Shown one piece after another: positions 1-8,312 of a DNA stretch of 64,000 bases (position 1 is the stretch's first letter; the number at the start of each line of letters is the position of its first letter). Made by a program: the position numbers and the translations under genes. The notes under the pieces were generated by a model, which was not told the DNA's origin, searched no databases, and saw only the letters and a list, made by a program, of their open reading frames with translations. Source of the DNA: Oscillospiraceae bacterium (GTDB taxonomy: Bacteria > Bacillota > Clostridia > Oscillospirales > Ruminococcaceae); assembly GCA_021769725.1 (NCBI GenBank), contig JAETSI010000010.1, positions 1 to 64,000 of the forward strand, given 5' to 3'.

Positions 1-133
1 GTTTCAAGGCGTTACTCCATCATTCCACCTCTCGGATTATCAGTTCTCCTAATAAAGAAAACTTTTCACGTTCTTTTATTAGTGCCTAATCTTTTCAATT
101 AGGAACGTGTCGCACCTCCATAGGTGTTACGCA
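1..133. other. Left-edge non-coding stretch with nested hairpins
   Basis: No gene is supported here. The sequence is dense in inverted repeats: ACGTTC (68-73) pairs with GAACGT (103-108) and encloses CCTAAT (85-90) / ATTAGG (98-103), and CACCT (113-117) pairs with AGGTG (122-126). It lies just 3' of a MobC-like gene on the minus strand, where a relaxase gene or transfer-related structure would be expected further left. The window edge cuts the context, so origin of transfer, terminator or regulatory leader cannot be told apart. Confidence 0.4.
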
Positions 134-421
134 TCACTTTAACGACTGCCATAACTTATCAACCTTCCTCTGCATTTTTTCTGCATCATCATATGAATGC
201 TCTTTTGCAATATTCACAGCAGTATTTGTGATATTCTGAAGTATTGCCATAATTTCAGGCGTAACAGATACGTTATCCTTATCTACAAGGTAACCTATAT
301 AAGCGCTTACCTTCATATTGTTTTCATCAGCCTTTGTTTTAACCTTATTCATCTGCTCTTCCGTAAAACGAATAGATGTATTGAATACTTTTTTATCTTT
401 TTCTTGTCTTGAACTTCCCAT
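134..421 (-). CDS. MobC-like relaxosome accessory protein
   Basis: A 95-residue protein with an N-terminal ribbon-helix-helix-like segment (residues about 12-45, IRFTEEQMNKVKTKADENN) and a helical C-terminus ending VDKLWQSLK. The layout matches small MobC proteins of Firmicutes mobilizable elements, which bind near the origin of transfer and help the relaxase. The second MobC-like protein in this window (15404-15754) ends its conserved part with a similar KLWQPL. The ribosome binding site on the minus strand is AAGGAGG just upstream. The relaxase would be expected downstream, beyond the left edge. The family assignment comes from pattern only; a plain ribbon-helix-helix regulator is the alternative. 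Confidence 0.6.
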   Translation of the reverse strand: MGSSRQEKDKKVFNTSIRFTEEQMNKVKTKADENNMKVSAYIGYLVDKDNVSVTPEIMAILQNITNTAVNIAKEHSYDDAEKMQRKVDKLWQSLK

Positions 422-722
422 ATAGAAGCCTCCTTATACAATATTATGAGCATATTGTGGCATAACATTGTCCATGTACCTTATTATTTTTACATTCAGT
501 ACATTACCCCCAGCCAGCTCATTATTTTGTAGTACATTTTTTGAGAGAAAAAAAGTTTTTCCAAGAATTTTTTTGTAAATATATATAATTATTATTATAA
601 TAAAAGCTTTTATTTTTTCTCAACATAAAGTTGTTTTCGATTATTTTGATTTTCCATAGATATATTATTAATTTGATATCATGATTATGGTAATCAAATA
701 ATGCGAAGGGAGAATCAAAAAA
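422..722. other. AT-rich divergent intergenic region
   Basis: This 300-bp stretch separates the minus-strand mobC-like gene from the plus-strand DUF960 gene, so it should hold both promoters. It is very AT-rich, with A and T runs at 545-620. I see no confident -35/-10 pair. GAAGGGAG at 703-710 is the likely ribosome binding site for the gene at 723. No further gene is supported. Confidence 0.4.
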
Positions 723-1007
723 ATGTTCAACAATAGCCGATATTTGACTTGTGGAGTAGACAGTACAATCCCACTGGAATTACAGCTTTTCCTTTGGGAG
801 TGCATCGATAGACTACCCGAGCCAAGAAACCATTTGCAGATCTTTGATCTGAAACCTGTAGGTTGTATGCAGAGTATCACTCATCGTTCAGAAGAACCTG
901 AATATCACATGGAGTATCTCATACTGTCGGATGCTCCCATTACGGAAAAGCTGTACCTAATTGACGATGGAGAACACTTGACAATGCTACTTGCAAGTGA
1001 ATATTGA
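723..1007 (+). CDS. DUF960 family protein
   Basis: A 94-residue protein with the N-terminal pattern RYLTCGVDSTIPLELQLFLW, followed by HRSEEPEYHMEY. This matches the DUF960 family, which is small, of unknown function, and frequent in Firmicutes conjugative elements and plasmids. There is no signal peptide or membrane segment. It is followed at once by a hairpin terminator (1017-1042), so it is probably monocistronic. Its position next to mobile-element genes agrees with the family's usual setting. Its molecular role is unknown. Confidence 0.75.
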   Translation: MFNNSRYLTCGVDSTIPLELQLFLWECIDRLPEPRNHLQIFDLKPVGCMQSITHRSEEPEYHMEYLILSDAPITEKLYLIDDGEHLTMLLASEY

Positions 1008-1016
1008 AATGACTTT

Positions 1017-1042
1017 GCCGCTCCTTCGGGAGCGGCTTTTCT
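1017..1042 (+). terminator. Rho-independent terminator after the DUF960 gene
   Basis: A GC-rich stem, CCGCTCC-TTC-GGGAGCGG, is followed by CTTTTCTGTTTT. It lies directly 3' of the DUF960 stop codon. Confidence 0.7.
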
Positions 1043-1074
1043 GTTTTATCCGTTCTTCAGGGGAGGTGGGAGCA

Positions 1075-1323
1075 ATGGATATACTGGACGAGTTGATAGA
1101 TAAGTTCGCTATGACGCTTGATTCTGAGCTTTGTAACAATGCTGATTATCTTAAGGCAACAGCACTGATCCATGAATTATCAAGAGAACTGACAGCAGAG
1201 CAAGCAAAAGAGCTTGAAGATAATTTAGGACGTCTCACATTAGCTGTGTTCAATGCTGGAATCCGATCTGGACTCAGGCTCGGAGCAAAAATTGCTGTTG
1301 GACTTATCAGTAGCGACAAATGA
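1075..1323 (+). CDS. Small helical protein of unknown function
   Basis: An 82-residue, acidic, mostly helical protein (MDILDELIDKFAMTLDSE at the start, RSGLRLGAKIAVGL near the end). I start it at the ATG at 1075, because GGGAGGTGGGAG precedes it at good spacing; the open frame extends upstream only through the preceding terminator. It is the first gene of a run that continues with the amidoligase cassette. Small proteins of this kind are common in Clostridia integrative elements, but I do not recognise a named family. Confidence 0.6.
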   Translation: MDILDELIDKFAMTLDSELCNNADYLKATALIHELSRELTAEQAKELEDNLGRLTLAVFNAGIRSGLRLGAKIAVGLISSDK

Positions 1324-1387
1324 ATATCAACAGAGAAGCCAGCCCTTCGGTGACTGGCTATTTTACGTTATTTACGGAGGTTAAAAA

Positions 1388-2485
1388 ATGGAAGAAAACA
1401 AAATTTACTGCTCCAATTGCGGAGATCTCATTGAAAACGATGATTTCGACACGGTTAACGGTGAAATCGTTTGTACGGACTGTATCGAACATCACATTAC
1501 GACCTGTGACAGATGCGGAGCGACTATATGGGAAGCTGACGCTTATGGCGATGAGTACACAAATCTCTGTCGCCACTGTTATGAAAATCACTATACTCGC
1601 TGCTCTTGCTGTGATGCCCTGCTCCATGAAGACGACGCATATCACTTGAACGGCTATGACTATTGTTCGGACTGCTATCACGACGAGGTTGACCGCAGTC
1701 GCTCGATACGTGATTACGGCTATAAGCCAGAGCCGATATTCTACGGAGATTCTGACCGATATTTCGGTATGGAGCTTGAAATTGACGGAGCAGGCAAGGA
1801 CTCTGACAACGCTGATGATCTGCTTGAAATCGCCAATGTGAGTGATGAATATATCTACATCAAGTCCGACGGCTCACTTGACGACGGAATGGAAATTGTC
1901 TCGTACCCGATGACGCTTGATTACCATAAGAATTTCTGTTGGAAAGATATTATGAAAAAAGCTATATCTCTCGGCTACCGTTCGCATCAGACTTCGACTT
2001 GCGGACTGCACGTTCATGTCAATCGTGATTGCCTCGGAGAAGATCGTGGCGATCAGGAAGAGGTTATCAGCAAAATACTGTACTTTGTCGAGCACCACTG
2101 GAATGAAATGTTGAAGTTTTCGCGTCGTTCAGAGTACAGCATGAATCGCTGGGCAGCAAGATACGGTTACGAAAATTCTGCAAGGGCTATTCTGGACAAA
2201 GCAAAGAAAGGCAATTGCGGAAGATATGCAGCGGTGAATCTGATGAACTATTCGACAATTGAATTCTGCCTTTTCCGAGGTACGCTCAAGTACAGCACAT
2301 TTATTGCAACGCTTGAACTTGTCAACGCTATCATCGATACTGCGCTTAACAGCACTGAAGAAGAACTTCACAAATTATCATGGTCAGAATTCGTATCAGA
2401 ACTGAGAGAGCCTGAATTAATTGATTATCTGAAAGAGCGTAAGCTTTACGTCAACGAAAACATCGAAACTGAGGAGGAGTTATAA
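1388..2485 (+). CDS. Putative amidoligase with N-terminal zinc-ribbon/LIM-like region
   Basis: A 365-residue protein. Residues 8-96 hold Cys pairs (C8/C11, C29/C32, C40/C43, C61/C64, C72/C75, C93/C96), which suggests stacked zinc ribbons or LIM-like treble clefs. From about residue 125 come amidoligase-superfamily (COOH-NH2 ligase fold) motifs: YFGMELEIDG, then SDGSLDDGMEIVSYPMT, then CGLHVHVN. These ligases join a carboxylate to an amine using ATP and are related to glutamine synthetase and gamma-glutamylcysteine synthetase. The ribosome binding site GGAGG lies at 1377-1381. Its stop is directly followed by a 59-codon gene and then a class II glutamine amidotransferase, so the three are probably one transcript. 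The fold is well supported by motif; the substrate is unknown. Confidence 0.75.
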   Translation: MEENKIYCSNCGDLIENDDFDTVNGEIVCTDCIEHHITTCDRCGATIWEADAYGDEYTNLCRHCYENHYTRCSCCDALLHEDDAYHLNGYDYCSDCYHDEVDRSRSIRDYGYKPEPIFYGDSDRYFGMELEIDGAGKDSDNADDLLEIANVSDEYIYIKSDGSLDDGMEIVSYPMTLDYHKNFCWKDIMKKAISLGYRSHQTSTCGLHVHVNRDCLGEDRGDQEEVISKILYFVEHHWNEMLKFSRRSEYSMNRWAARYGYENSARAILDKAKKGNCGRYAAVNLMNYSTIEFCLFRGTLKYSTFIATLELVNAIIDTALNSTEEELHKLSWSEFVSELREPELIDYLKERKLYVNENIETEEEL

Positions 2486-2665
2486 ATGAAAGAATCAGGA
2501 TCAATAATGAAAAAATTAGCTGAAAGCCCTGCTGGTGAGATCCTTGCAATCGCAGCGCTTATTACCGTAACTGTCGTTGCTGACAAAATTACCGATAGGC
2601 TAAAGGAGATCATGAGCGAAAAACAGCCGCCGCTCATCGATATCATATACAAGGAGGACAAATAA
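2486..2665 (+). CDS. 59-residue small protein between the amidoligase and the amidotransferase
   Basis: An open frame of 59 codons starts at ATG 2486, immediately after the amidoligase stop, with GAGGAGG upstream (inside the end of that gene). It has a weakly hydrophobic segment, GEILAIAALITVTVVA (about residues 18-33), flanked by charged stretches, and ends IIYKEDK. It stops one base before the ATG of the amidotransferase, with AAGGAGG within its last codons. This tight packing and its own ribosome binding site argue that it is expressed. It could be a substrate peptide, a membrane tether or a small subunit. None of these roles can be shown from the sequence. Confidence 0.65.
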   Translation: MKESGSIMKKLAESPAGEILAIAALITVTVVADKITDRLKEIMSEKQPPLIDIIYKEDK

Positions 2666-2666
2666 A

Positions 2667-3647
2667 ATGTGTGCATTATTCGGTTGGTTAGATTACAAGG
2701 AAATTGTACCGTATAAGGTATTAAAGAGACTTACTCAGGCTCTTGCAAATGCTGCTGAGGAACGTGGCACGAATGCCGCTGGAATTTCCTATATTAAGGA
2801 CGGAAAGGTGACGATTTTCAAGCGTCCCAAGCCTGCTCACAAGATACACTTTAATCCACCAGAAGGTACGACCGCAATCATGGGACATACACGCATGGCG
2901 ACACAGGGCGATAAATCGCAGAATTTCAACAATCACCCATTCTCCGGCACTGCCGGAGATACTTCATTTGCGTTCGCTCATAACGGAGTGCTTTGGAATG
3001 ACAGAGAGCTTCGACATGATAAGAAGCTCCCGGATACGTATATTGAGACTGACAGCTATGTAGCCTGTCAGCTTATCGAATCACAGGACAAGTTGGATTT
3101 CGATTCACTGAGATATATGGCAGAAACTGTAGAGGGAAACTTCACTTTTACAGTTCTTGACCAAGACAACAGCCTATACATTATAAAAGGTAGTAATCCA
3201 ATGTGCCTGCTCCACTTTGAATCGCTTGGATTATACATATACGCCTCGACAGAATCTATCATGAAGAACGCTCTGAAACGTATAGGACTTCACAAATTTG
3301 CTTCTGAGAAAATAGAAGTTGTCGAGGGGGATATTCTGAGCATCGACAAAAACGGCGAGATTACTCGCTCAGAGTTTGAGCCAAAGTTACACCGTTCAAA
3401 ATACATAAACTGGTACGATTACGATGATTCTTCCTATTATAGTGTACACGAAGAAATGCTGCTGGCATACTGCGGCTGCTATGGTGTGGACAGTTCTGAT
3501 GTTGAGCTTCTGCTTGAATACGGCTACACCTGCGATGAAATTGAGGATATGCTTGCAGACCACGCCCTGCTCCATGAAACCTTGCAGGCGATCAAGTTTG
3601 AGGACGGAGAGAGCCTGTATGAGAACTGCTATGGCAAGGCGTTTTAA
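2667..3647 (+). CDS. Class II glutamine amidotransferase (Ntn hydrolase)
   Basis: A 326-residue protein starting MCALFGWLDY. Removal of the initiator Met would expose Cys2 as the N-terminal nucleophile, as in GAT-II enzymes. Other family motifs are EERGTNAAGISY, GHTRMATQGD followed by NNHPF, AHNGVLWN and ETDSY. The C-terminal 80 or so residues (from about 245) are acidic and unlike the core, possibly an interaction region. GAT-II domains hydrolyse glutamine and pass ammonia to a partner synthase. No synthase domain is fused here, so the adjacent amidoligase is the natural candidate acceptor. The start fits AAGGAGG at 2651-2657. Confidence 0.8.
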   Translation: MCALFGWLDYKEIVPYKVLKRLTQALANAAEERGTNAAGISYIKDGKVTIFKRPKPAHKIHFNPPEGTTAIMGHTRMATQGDKSQNFNNHPFSGTAGDTSFAFAHNGVLWNDRELRHDKKLPDTYIETDSYVACQLIESQDKLDFDSLRYMAETVEGNFTFTVLDQDNSLYIIKGSNPMCLLHFESLGLYIYASTESIMKNALKRIGLHKFASEKIEVVEGDILSIDKNGEITRSEFEPKLHRSKYINWYDYDDSSYYSVHEEMLLAYCGCYGVDSSDVELLLEYGYTCDEIEDMLADHALLHETLQAIKFEDGESLYENCYGKAF

Positions 3648-3688
3648 ATGATAGAATATCTGACAAGGCAGAGATAAAAATAGGTAAC

Positions 3689-3751
3689 AAAAAGCCTGTA
3701 GAAGTTATAAGAAAACTAGGGATTTCTCGGTCAAACTTCTGCAGGCTTTTT
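3689..3751. terminator. Bidirectional terminator-like inverted repeat
   Basis: AAAAAGCCTGTAGAAGTT (3689-3706) pairs with AACTTCTGCAGGCTTTTT (3734-3751) with one mismatch. The A and T runs at the two ends let it act on both strands. It overlaps the last codons of the truncated IS110 transposase frame, so it may mark the deletion junction. Confidence 0.6.
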
Positions 3752-4612
3752 AATATAATGACAAAGTGAATCTACGACTTGCTCCTTCATGGGGCGGACT
3801 GAAAAAGCTAACCGATTCATTTCATGATGCAGAGCAGCAGCGTTTTCTAGAGCTGCATTCAGCATGGATGCAGCCTGCTTGATGATCAGACAGATCGCAT
3901 CGGAAACCGAAACTGCACTTACCATTTTTCTCGCAAATGCATGTATTTCATCTGCTTTGGAATTGCGGTAATAATAACCGTTTTTCTCGCACCATCGCTG
4001 ATATTTCTTCTTGAAAACATTTGGAGTGAGATTAGCTACATCATCACGATGTGGGAATTCCTGTACGAAGTCCACCCATTTCAGATGTTCATCCTGCGGT
4101 CTGGCAGACGATGTAAACAGTTTGTTGATGCCGGGAAAGGTAAGGTCTAGCTGGGAAATCAGATTGTTATTTAGCATGGTCTTTACTTTGTCTGCTTGAA
4201 TGTACTGTCGATTCAGCATTTTCAAAGATTTACGCAGATCTTCTAGAGGTTTATACTCTTTTAGATCAAGCCAATAGGTCAGCGTGTACAAAGCGAGTTT
4301 TATAGCATCCTTCTTGTCTGTCTTAGGCTTGCGCAAAGTGTTTCCGCCGAAATCTTTGATGAGCATTGGATTGACTACTGAAACAAATATACCTTGCTCA
4401 TGGAGGAAACGGGCAATGGGCTCATAATAATTCCCTGTTGCCTCCATGACAACCCGTGTTTCACCTCGCAGATTCTTGATGGTTACTGCAAGCTCTTTCA
4501 GTTTTTTGTCGGTGTGAGGCACATCGTAGGGGGATGCCACAACAATTCCTTGCGGACGAAGTATTGCAATAGTGCTCTTTCCTTTGGATACGTCGATAAC
4601 AACTGCGTTCAT
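3731..4612 (-). pseudogene. IS110-family transposase, C-terminally truncated
   Basis: A 293-residue frame. It opens with the DEDD RuvC-like part of IS110 transposases: VVIDVSKGKSTIAI (first acidic residue), VVMEATGNYYEPIA, and KTDKKDAIKLA. Full-length members are about 400 residues and end with a Transposase_20 domain carrying the catalytic serine (typically near SxPGxG). Here the frame stops at SLCHYIKKPAEV, just where that domain would begin, and runs into a terminator-like inverted repeat. The protein therefore lacks half of the composite active site and is probably inactive. It lies between the amidotransferase and the ATPase on the opposite strand, so it inserted into the outer element. 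Confidence 0.8.
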
Positions 4613-4835
4613 AATTCATCTCTTCTGATATGATTTTTGTAATCGGATAGGCCACGCTTTAATCATTACCGATTCAATCTGTTGGGTGACACGAACGCAC
4701 AGTTTCCTGTGGCACAAACTGCATAAACCGAACGCTATAATGAAAGCATGGATGACTGTCTTGGTTACGGGCGCTTTGTCCCATGGAGGGATTCGTCAGT
4801 CCAATTACTGCTTTCATTATAGCTTAGATAACAAG
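4613..4835 (-). ncRNA. Candidate IS110 bridge RNA / structured non-coding end
   Basis: In IS110-type elements the non-coding end upstream of the transposase encodes a bridge RNA with several stem-loops. Read on the minus strand, this region has three: a perfect 15-bp stem (GCTATAATGAAAGCA at 4809-4823 with its complement at 4734-4748) enclosing about 60 nt; then GCAGTTT...AAACTG; then AATCGG...CCGATT around a loop of about 27 nt. The order and sizes suit a guide RNA with two binding loops, but I assigned neither donor nor target guide. The stems are seen; the function is inferred. Confidence 0.4.
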
Positions 4836-5020
4836 TGCGTGTAAACCCTTGCTGGATATAAGGTTTTACCCGACTAATTATATTGTAACAGGAGGGTTTA
4901 AAAAATTTCTAAAATACCCGGGTTTTTAGAAATAAATTCTGGAGCTATAAAATTTCACCTATGATTTTTAGAAAATGAAGTAGTTTTTTACTCACAATTT
5001 TTATGAGGAGGTCATACCAA
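4836..5020. other. Intergenic region between IS110 remnant and ATPase
   Basis: AT-rich leader of the ATPase gene. It probably contains the outer end of the IS110 remnant, but I could not define that end. AGGAGG at 5005-5010 sets the ATPase start at 5021. No additional gene is supported. Confidence 0.35.
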
Positions 5021-7954
5021 ATGTATGATAATTTGAATTATCCTGGAGAAAATCCAACATCTCCATTTGATTATGGGCAGACGGTTATTCAATCCGGAAT
5101 AATGGATCAGTATTCGCCTTCTGTTTCATATTGTGATAGCAGGCGAAACGATTTTGGCAACAGCAACAAGATTGTTAGTGTTAAAACTCATTATTTCTAC
5201 GACCCTGTTACCAACACCATGAACTGCGAAGTGAAAAAAGGCAATGGGAAATCTTTAATCACACCACTCACATCGGGATTCAAAATAGGAGATATAGACG
5301 ATGTAAGTGAAATTGGAAGCAGAGAAATAAAAAATGTTATCATAGAATACTTTACTGATAGAAAATACAAAGCGTTCATTCCGATTGATGATTATTATAA
5401 CGACAAATTTCACCCATATATGGAAGGCGTGCATAGGCTTCCGGGATGTACAAAAAGCCAGTTTAACGCACTTTGCAGTCACATGGTAAAGAGTTTTCCA
5501 CACAATAGAATTGAGATATATCCTCGGCAAGGATTTATCAAAATTTCAACGGATTCAGTGGCGTTTGGCGCGTATTTGAATACCAGTGACGTTGTATCAG
5601 AACTGTTGCCTGATAGCGTCAAAATGAGACCAATATTTCCACCGTACAGAAATCACATTGGCGTTATAACGAGATGGAGTAATATATTTCGTTCGAATAA
5701 TAATCTGAAGCAGATAGCTTTGTCTGCTGTGGGTAGTCTATTGGGATTTATTCTCTACGATGAAAGCGTGATTCCGGAACAATTGCTCGTTATCTCCCCC
5801 TCATCTGATATAGATGAAGAAAAATTGGAGGCAATGCTCTGTTTTAATGACACAAAAGTATATCCAATACCGCCGCTTGAAATCAATGAAAAGAAAATGT
5901 TGACTTATCTTATTCAAATATATGACGGAATGGCAGTATTCAAGGATCACTCATTTGCGGATGACTCCTTAAAAGTTGAGGAGTCAATGAAAAGGATCAT
6001 AAAGGTTTTGCGACGTGATTATGGTGAGCAAAGCGTAGGCAGAAATATCATTGCAATCATCTCGGAAAACGCCGCATATGTTGCCAATCGTATTGCACCG
6101 GAAAAGGTGATCTCATTATCAATGGAGGGAATACAGCTTGGATTTGATAGCGAATATATACATACATCGACCAAAGAAATGGAAGCGCTGGTGATTGGTA
6201 CAATAATTGATAGGCTTAATGAGGTAAGAGTATTGATTTCAAGTGTGGTTCAAGCTGCGAAATCTAATAGATCAAAATTTCAAAACTCTGAAACCTACAC
6301 CACTGCAATCATTCTTAGATCTGCTGAGGAATTCCTCAGATGCTTTTACAACATAAGCTTGATAAGTGATGCAGAATTCAAAAAAATAATTCAATGCATG
6401 AACGAGATGAAAAACAGCGTTATTGATACAGATACAGCTATCAAGCGTGATTTTGCTAAAGTTATCAGTGAATATTTCCGTTCTGGGAAATTTAAATCTG
6501 TTCCGAAGAGGAACGGAATGACCTTGGATCCCAACAGAAAAATAGCTGTTATTTCTGGAAACAGGCTATTTCTCGGAACTGATATGATTGATGAAGTGCT
6601 TGAATCCATGCGAACCACTCATAACAAAAGGGGACTTATCGGTGCGTTAGATCACACTGGCGTAATCAACACTACTGATGGATTCACACACCCAATAGAG
6701 TTGCATGATATCAATGGTGAACACGCTCGGTTATATATGTACGATGTCTATGCCGAAATACTCGATGCTGATGTATTATATAGACTCCGTAATCCAGATA
6801 TTGATGCGTTCATGTTATCCCCAAATGAGCAACCTGGAAATAATTTCATGTCCCTGATCAACGACAGTCACGGACGAACCGCAGGTAAACAGATATGTTA
6901 TACCGAAGAAGACAATGAGCATTGCTACACCACAGGTCAAAGTGGCTTCGGTAAAACCTACACGCAATGTCAGTTAATGGCAAAACGACATGAGCTCGGG
7001 CATAGGGTTATGGTATTTGACTCAAGCGACTCATTTACCTACGAAGCGTTATGTCGAAATCTATCAAAGGAATTTGTTGATGAAAATGTATTGTTCATTG
7101 ATCTTGATAACGATGGTATACCTATACATTTATTCAAAGTTGACCGAAGCTTAGGTAAACCTTCGCAGAAAAAACAACTCGTTGGAATTCTCACTTCAGC
7201 TATCGGGGAGTTAAGTGTTCTACAGTCAAATGTTTTGCGTTCAACTCTGTCGAAACTTCTTTCTGCATCTGATATGGATAAGATTTCTACCGAAAATATT
7301 GTAAGTGAACTTCAGAAATTCGGCAGAGATAATGAGGAAAAAACTTTTGAAAGTCTGCTTACCAGACTGGAGCCTCTGTTCGAGGATATCGCGGAGTGTG
7401 GGATGTCAGACAATTCATGGGACGATATCCTCGAAAGTACAGATAAAATAATTGTTATCCATACAGATTCAATGGTTACAGAAAATGGAAACCAGATAAT
7501 TGACATGATGCTATCTACCTTATTCAATTATCAGCATACCAATTTCACCATTCCTTTGGATATTTTTATCGATGAAATCCAAAATCAAAATTTTTCAGAA
7601 GGCAGTCCGATACGAAAGATTATGAAAGAGGGAAGAAAACTGCACATGGCTTTTTTCGGATCCACCCAAGATTTCTACCGCAGTAACACTGAAATCGGCT
7701 CTGTTATGGGAAAGGCAGGTACACAAATTTTCTTGCGACCGACGCAGGATTCTGAGAAAAACGTTGCTGCGGAGCTTCGGTTCAAAAAAGCGGATATGGA
7801 TAGATTTGACTCAATGTACCGTGGAGATGTTATTATCAAGGGTAGCTTTTTCATGGGGCATAATATACAGTCTACGTTAAGTGGTCGTATCGATGATTAT
7901 CTACCGGATTCGGAAGATGAGGACATTGGCAAAGATGGTAGAGATGATGATTAA
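5021..7954 (+). CDS. HerA/FtsK-superfamily conjugation-type ATPase
   Basis: A 977-residue protein. I start it at ATG 5021, because AGGAGG (5005-5010) sits inside the longer frame that opens at 5003. The N-terminal 600 residues or so match nothing I recognise. The C-terminal third is a P-loop ATPase: Walker A GQSGFGKT at about residues 639-646, Walker B IFIDEIQNQ at about 847-855, then FFGSTQDFYRS and a terminal region with IIKGSFFMGHNIQSTLSGR. This resembles HerA, VirB4 and TraG-like ATPases that drive DNA or protein transfer. The next genes are an excisionase and an integrase, so it probably belongs to the outer mobile element. No other type IV secretion gene is visible here. A defence or genome-processing role is possible. 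Confidence 0.65.
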   Translation: MYDNLNYPGENPTSPFDYGQTVIQSGIMDQYSPSVSYCDSRRNDFGNSNKIVSVKTHYFYDPVTNTMNCEVKKGNGKSLITPLTSGFKIGDIDDVSEIGSREIKNVIIEYFTDRKYKAFIPIDDYYNDKFHPYMEGVHRLPGCTKSQFNALCSHMVKSFPHNRIEIYPRQGFIKISTDSVAFGAYLNTSDVVSELLPDSVKMRPIFPPYRNHIGVITRWSNIFRSNNNLKQIALSAVGSLLGFILYDESVIPEQLLVISPSSDIDEEKLEAMLCFNDTKVYPIPPLEINEKKMLTYLIQIYDGMAVFKDHSFADDSLKVEESMKRIIKVLRRDYGEQSVGRNIIAIISENAAYVANRIAPEKVISLSMEGIQLGFDSEYIHTSTKEMEALVIGTIIDRLNEVRVLISSVVQAAKSNRSKFQNSETYTTAIILRSAEEFLRCFYNISLISDAEFKKIIQCMNEMKNSVIDTDTAIKRDFAKVISEYFRSGKFKSVPKRNGMTLDPNRKIAVISGNRLFLGTDMIDEVLESMRTTHNKRGLIGALDHTGVINTTDGFTHPIELHDINGEHARLYMYDVYAEILDADVLYRLRNPDIDAFMLSPNEQPGNNFMSLINDSHGRTAGKQICYTEEDNEHCYTTGQSGFGKTYTQCQLMAKRHELGHRVMVFDSSDSFTYEALCRNLSKEFVDENVLFIDLDNDGIPIHLFKVDRSLGKPSQKKQLVGILTSAIGELSVLQSNVLRSTLSKLLSASDMDKISTENIVSELQKFGRDNEEKTFESLLTRLEPLFEDIAECGMSDNSWDDILESTDKIIVIHTDSMVTENGNQIIDMMLSTLFNYQHTNFTIPLDIFIDEIQNQNFSEGSPIRKIMKEGRKLHMAFFGSTQDFYRSNTEIGSVMGKAGTQIFLRPTQDSEKNVAAELRFKKADMDRFDSMYRGDVIIKGSFFMGHNIQSTLSGRIDDYLPDSEDEDIGKDGRDDD

Positions 7955-7964
7955 GGGACTTAGC

Positions 7965-7984
7965 TCCCCCCTCGGGGAGCTTCA
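7965..7984 (+). terminator. Hairpin after the ATPase gene
   Basis: AGCTCCCC...CGGGGAGCT forms a compact GC-rich stem about 10 bp after the ATPase stop. It has no clear T-run, so termination is only suggested. Confidence 0.4.
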
Positions 7985-8052
7985 ATCCACATTAATATTA
8001 TAACAATTTTTACAGAGCGAGTCAAGAAAAATGATCAGAAAAGGAGAAAAAT

Positions 8053-8253
8053 ATGCTAACAACAGAAAACACATTTACTGATTATCCGGATATCGTATCT
8101 TTCAAGCAACTTATGGAAATGCTTCATATCGGCAGAAACAAGGCTTGTAATCTTTTAAAAGGGGATATACCGTCGATAAGGATCGGCAGTACACACAAAA
8201 TACCGAAAGTGTATGTTATCGAGTACCTGAACAGAAAATCAATGAATCAATAA
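8053..8253 (+). CDS. Excisionase-like DNA-binding protein
   Basis: A 66-residue protein with a winged-helix/MerR-like pattern: FKQLMEMLHIGRNKACNLLKG (helix-turn-helix) followed by IPSIRIGSTHKIPKVYVIEYLNRK (wing and last helix). This is the standard form of Clostridia excisionases encoded just before tyrosine integrases, which bend DNA and favour excision. The ribosome binding site is AAAAGGAG at 8040-8047, and the integrase follows 59 bp later. Between them, a hairpin (ATACCACCTGTTT at about 8264-8276 against AAACGGGCGGTAT) could regulate integrase expression. Confidence 0.8.
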   Translation: MLTTENTFTDYPDIVSFKQLMEMLHIGRNKACNLLKGDIPSIRIGSTHKIPKVYVIEYLNRKSMNQ

Positions 8254-8312
8254 AAATTTTGCTATACCACCTGTTTATTGTCAAACGGGCGGTATTTAAG
8301 GAGGTGTCTGAT

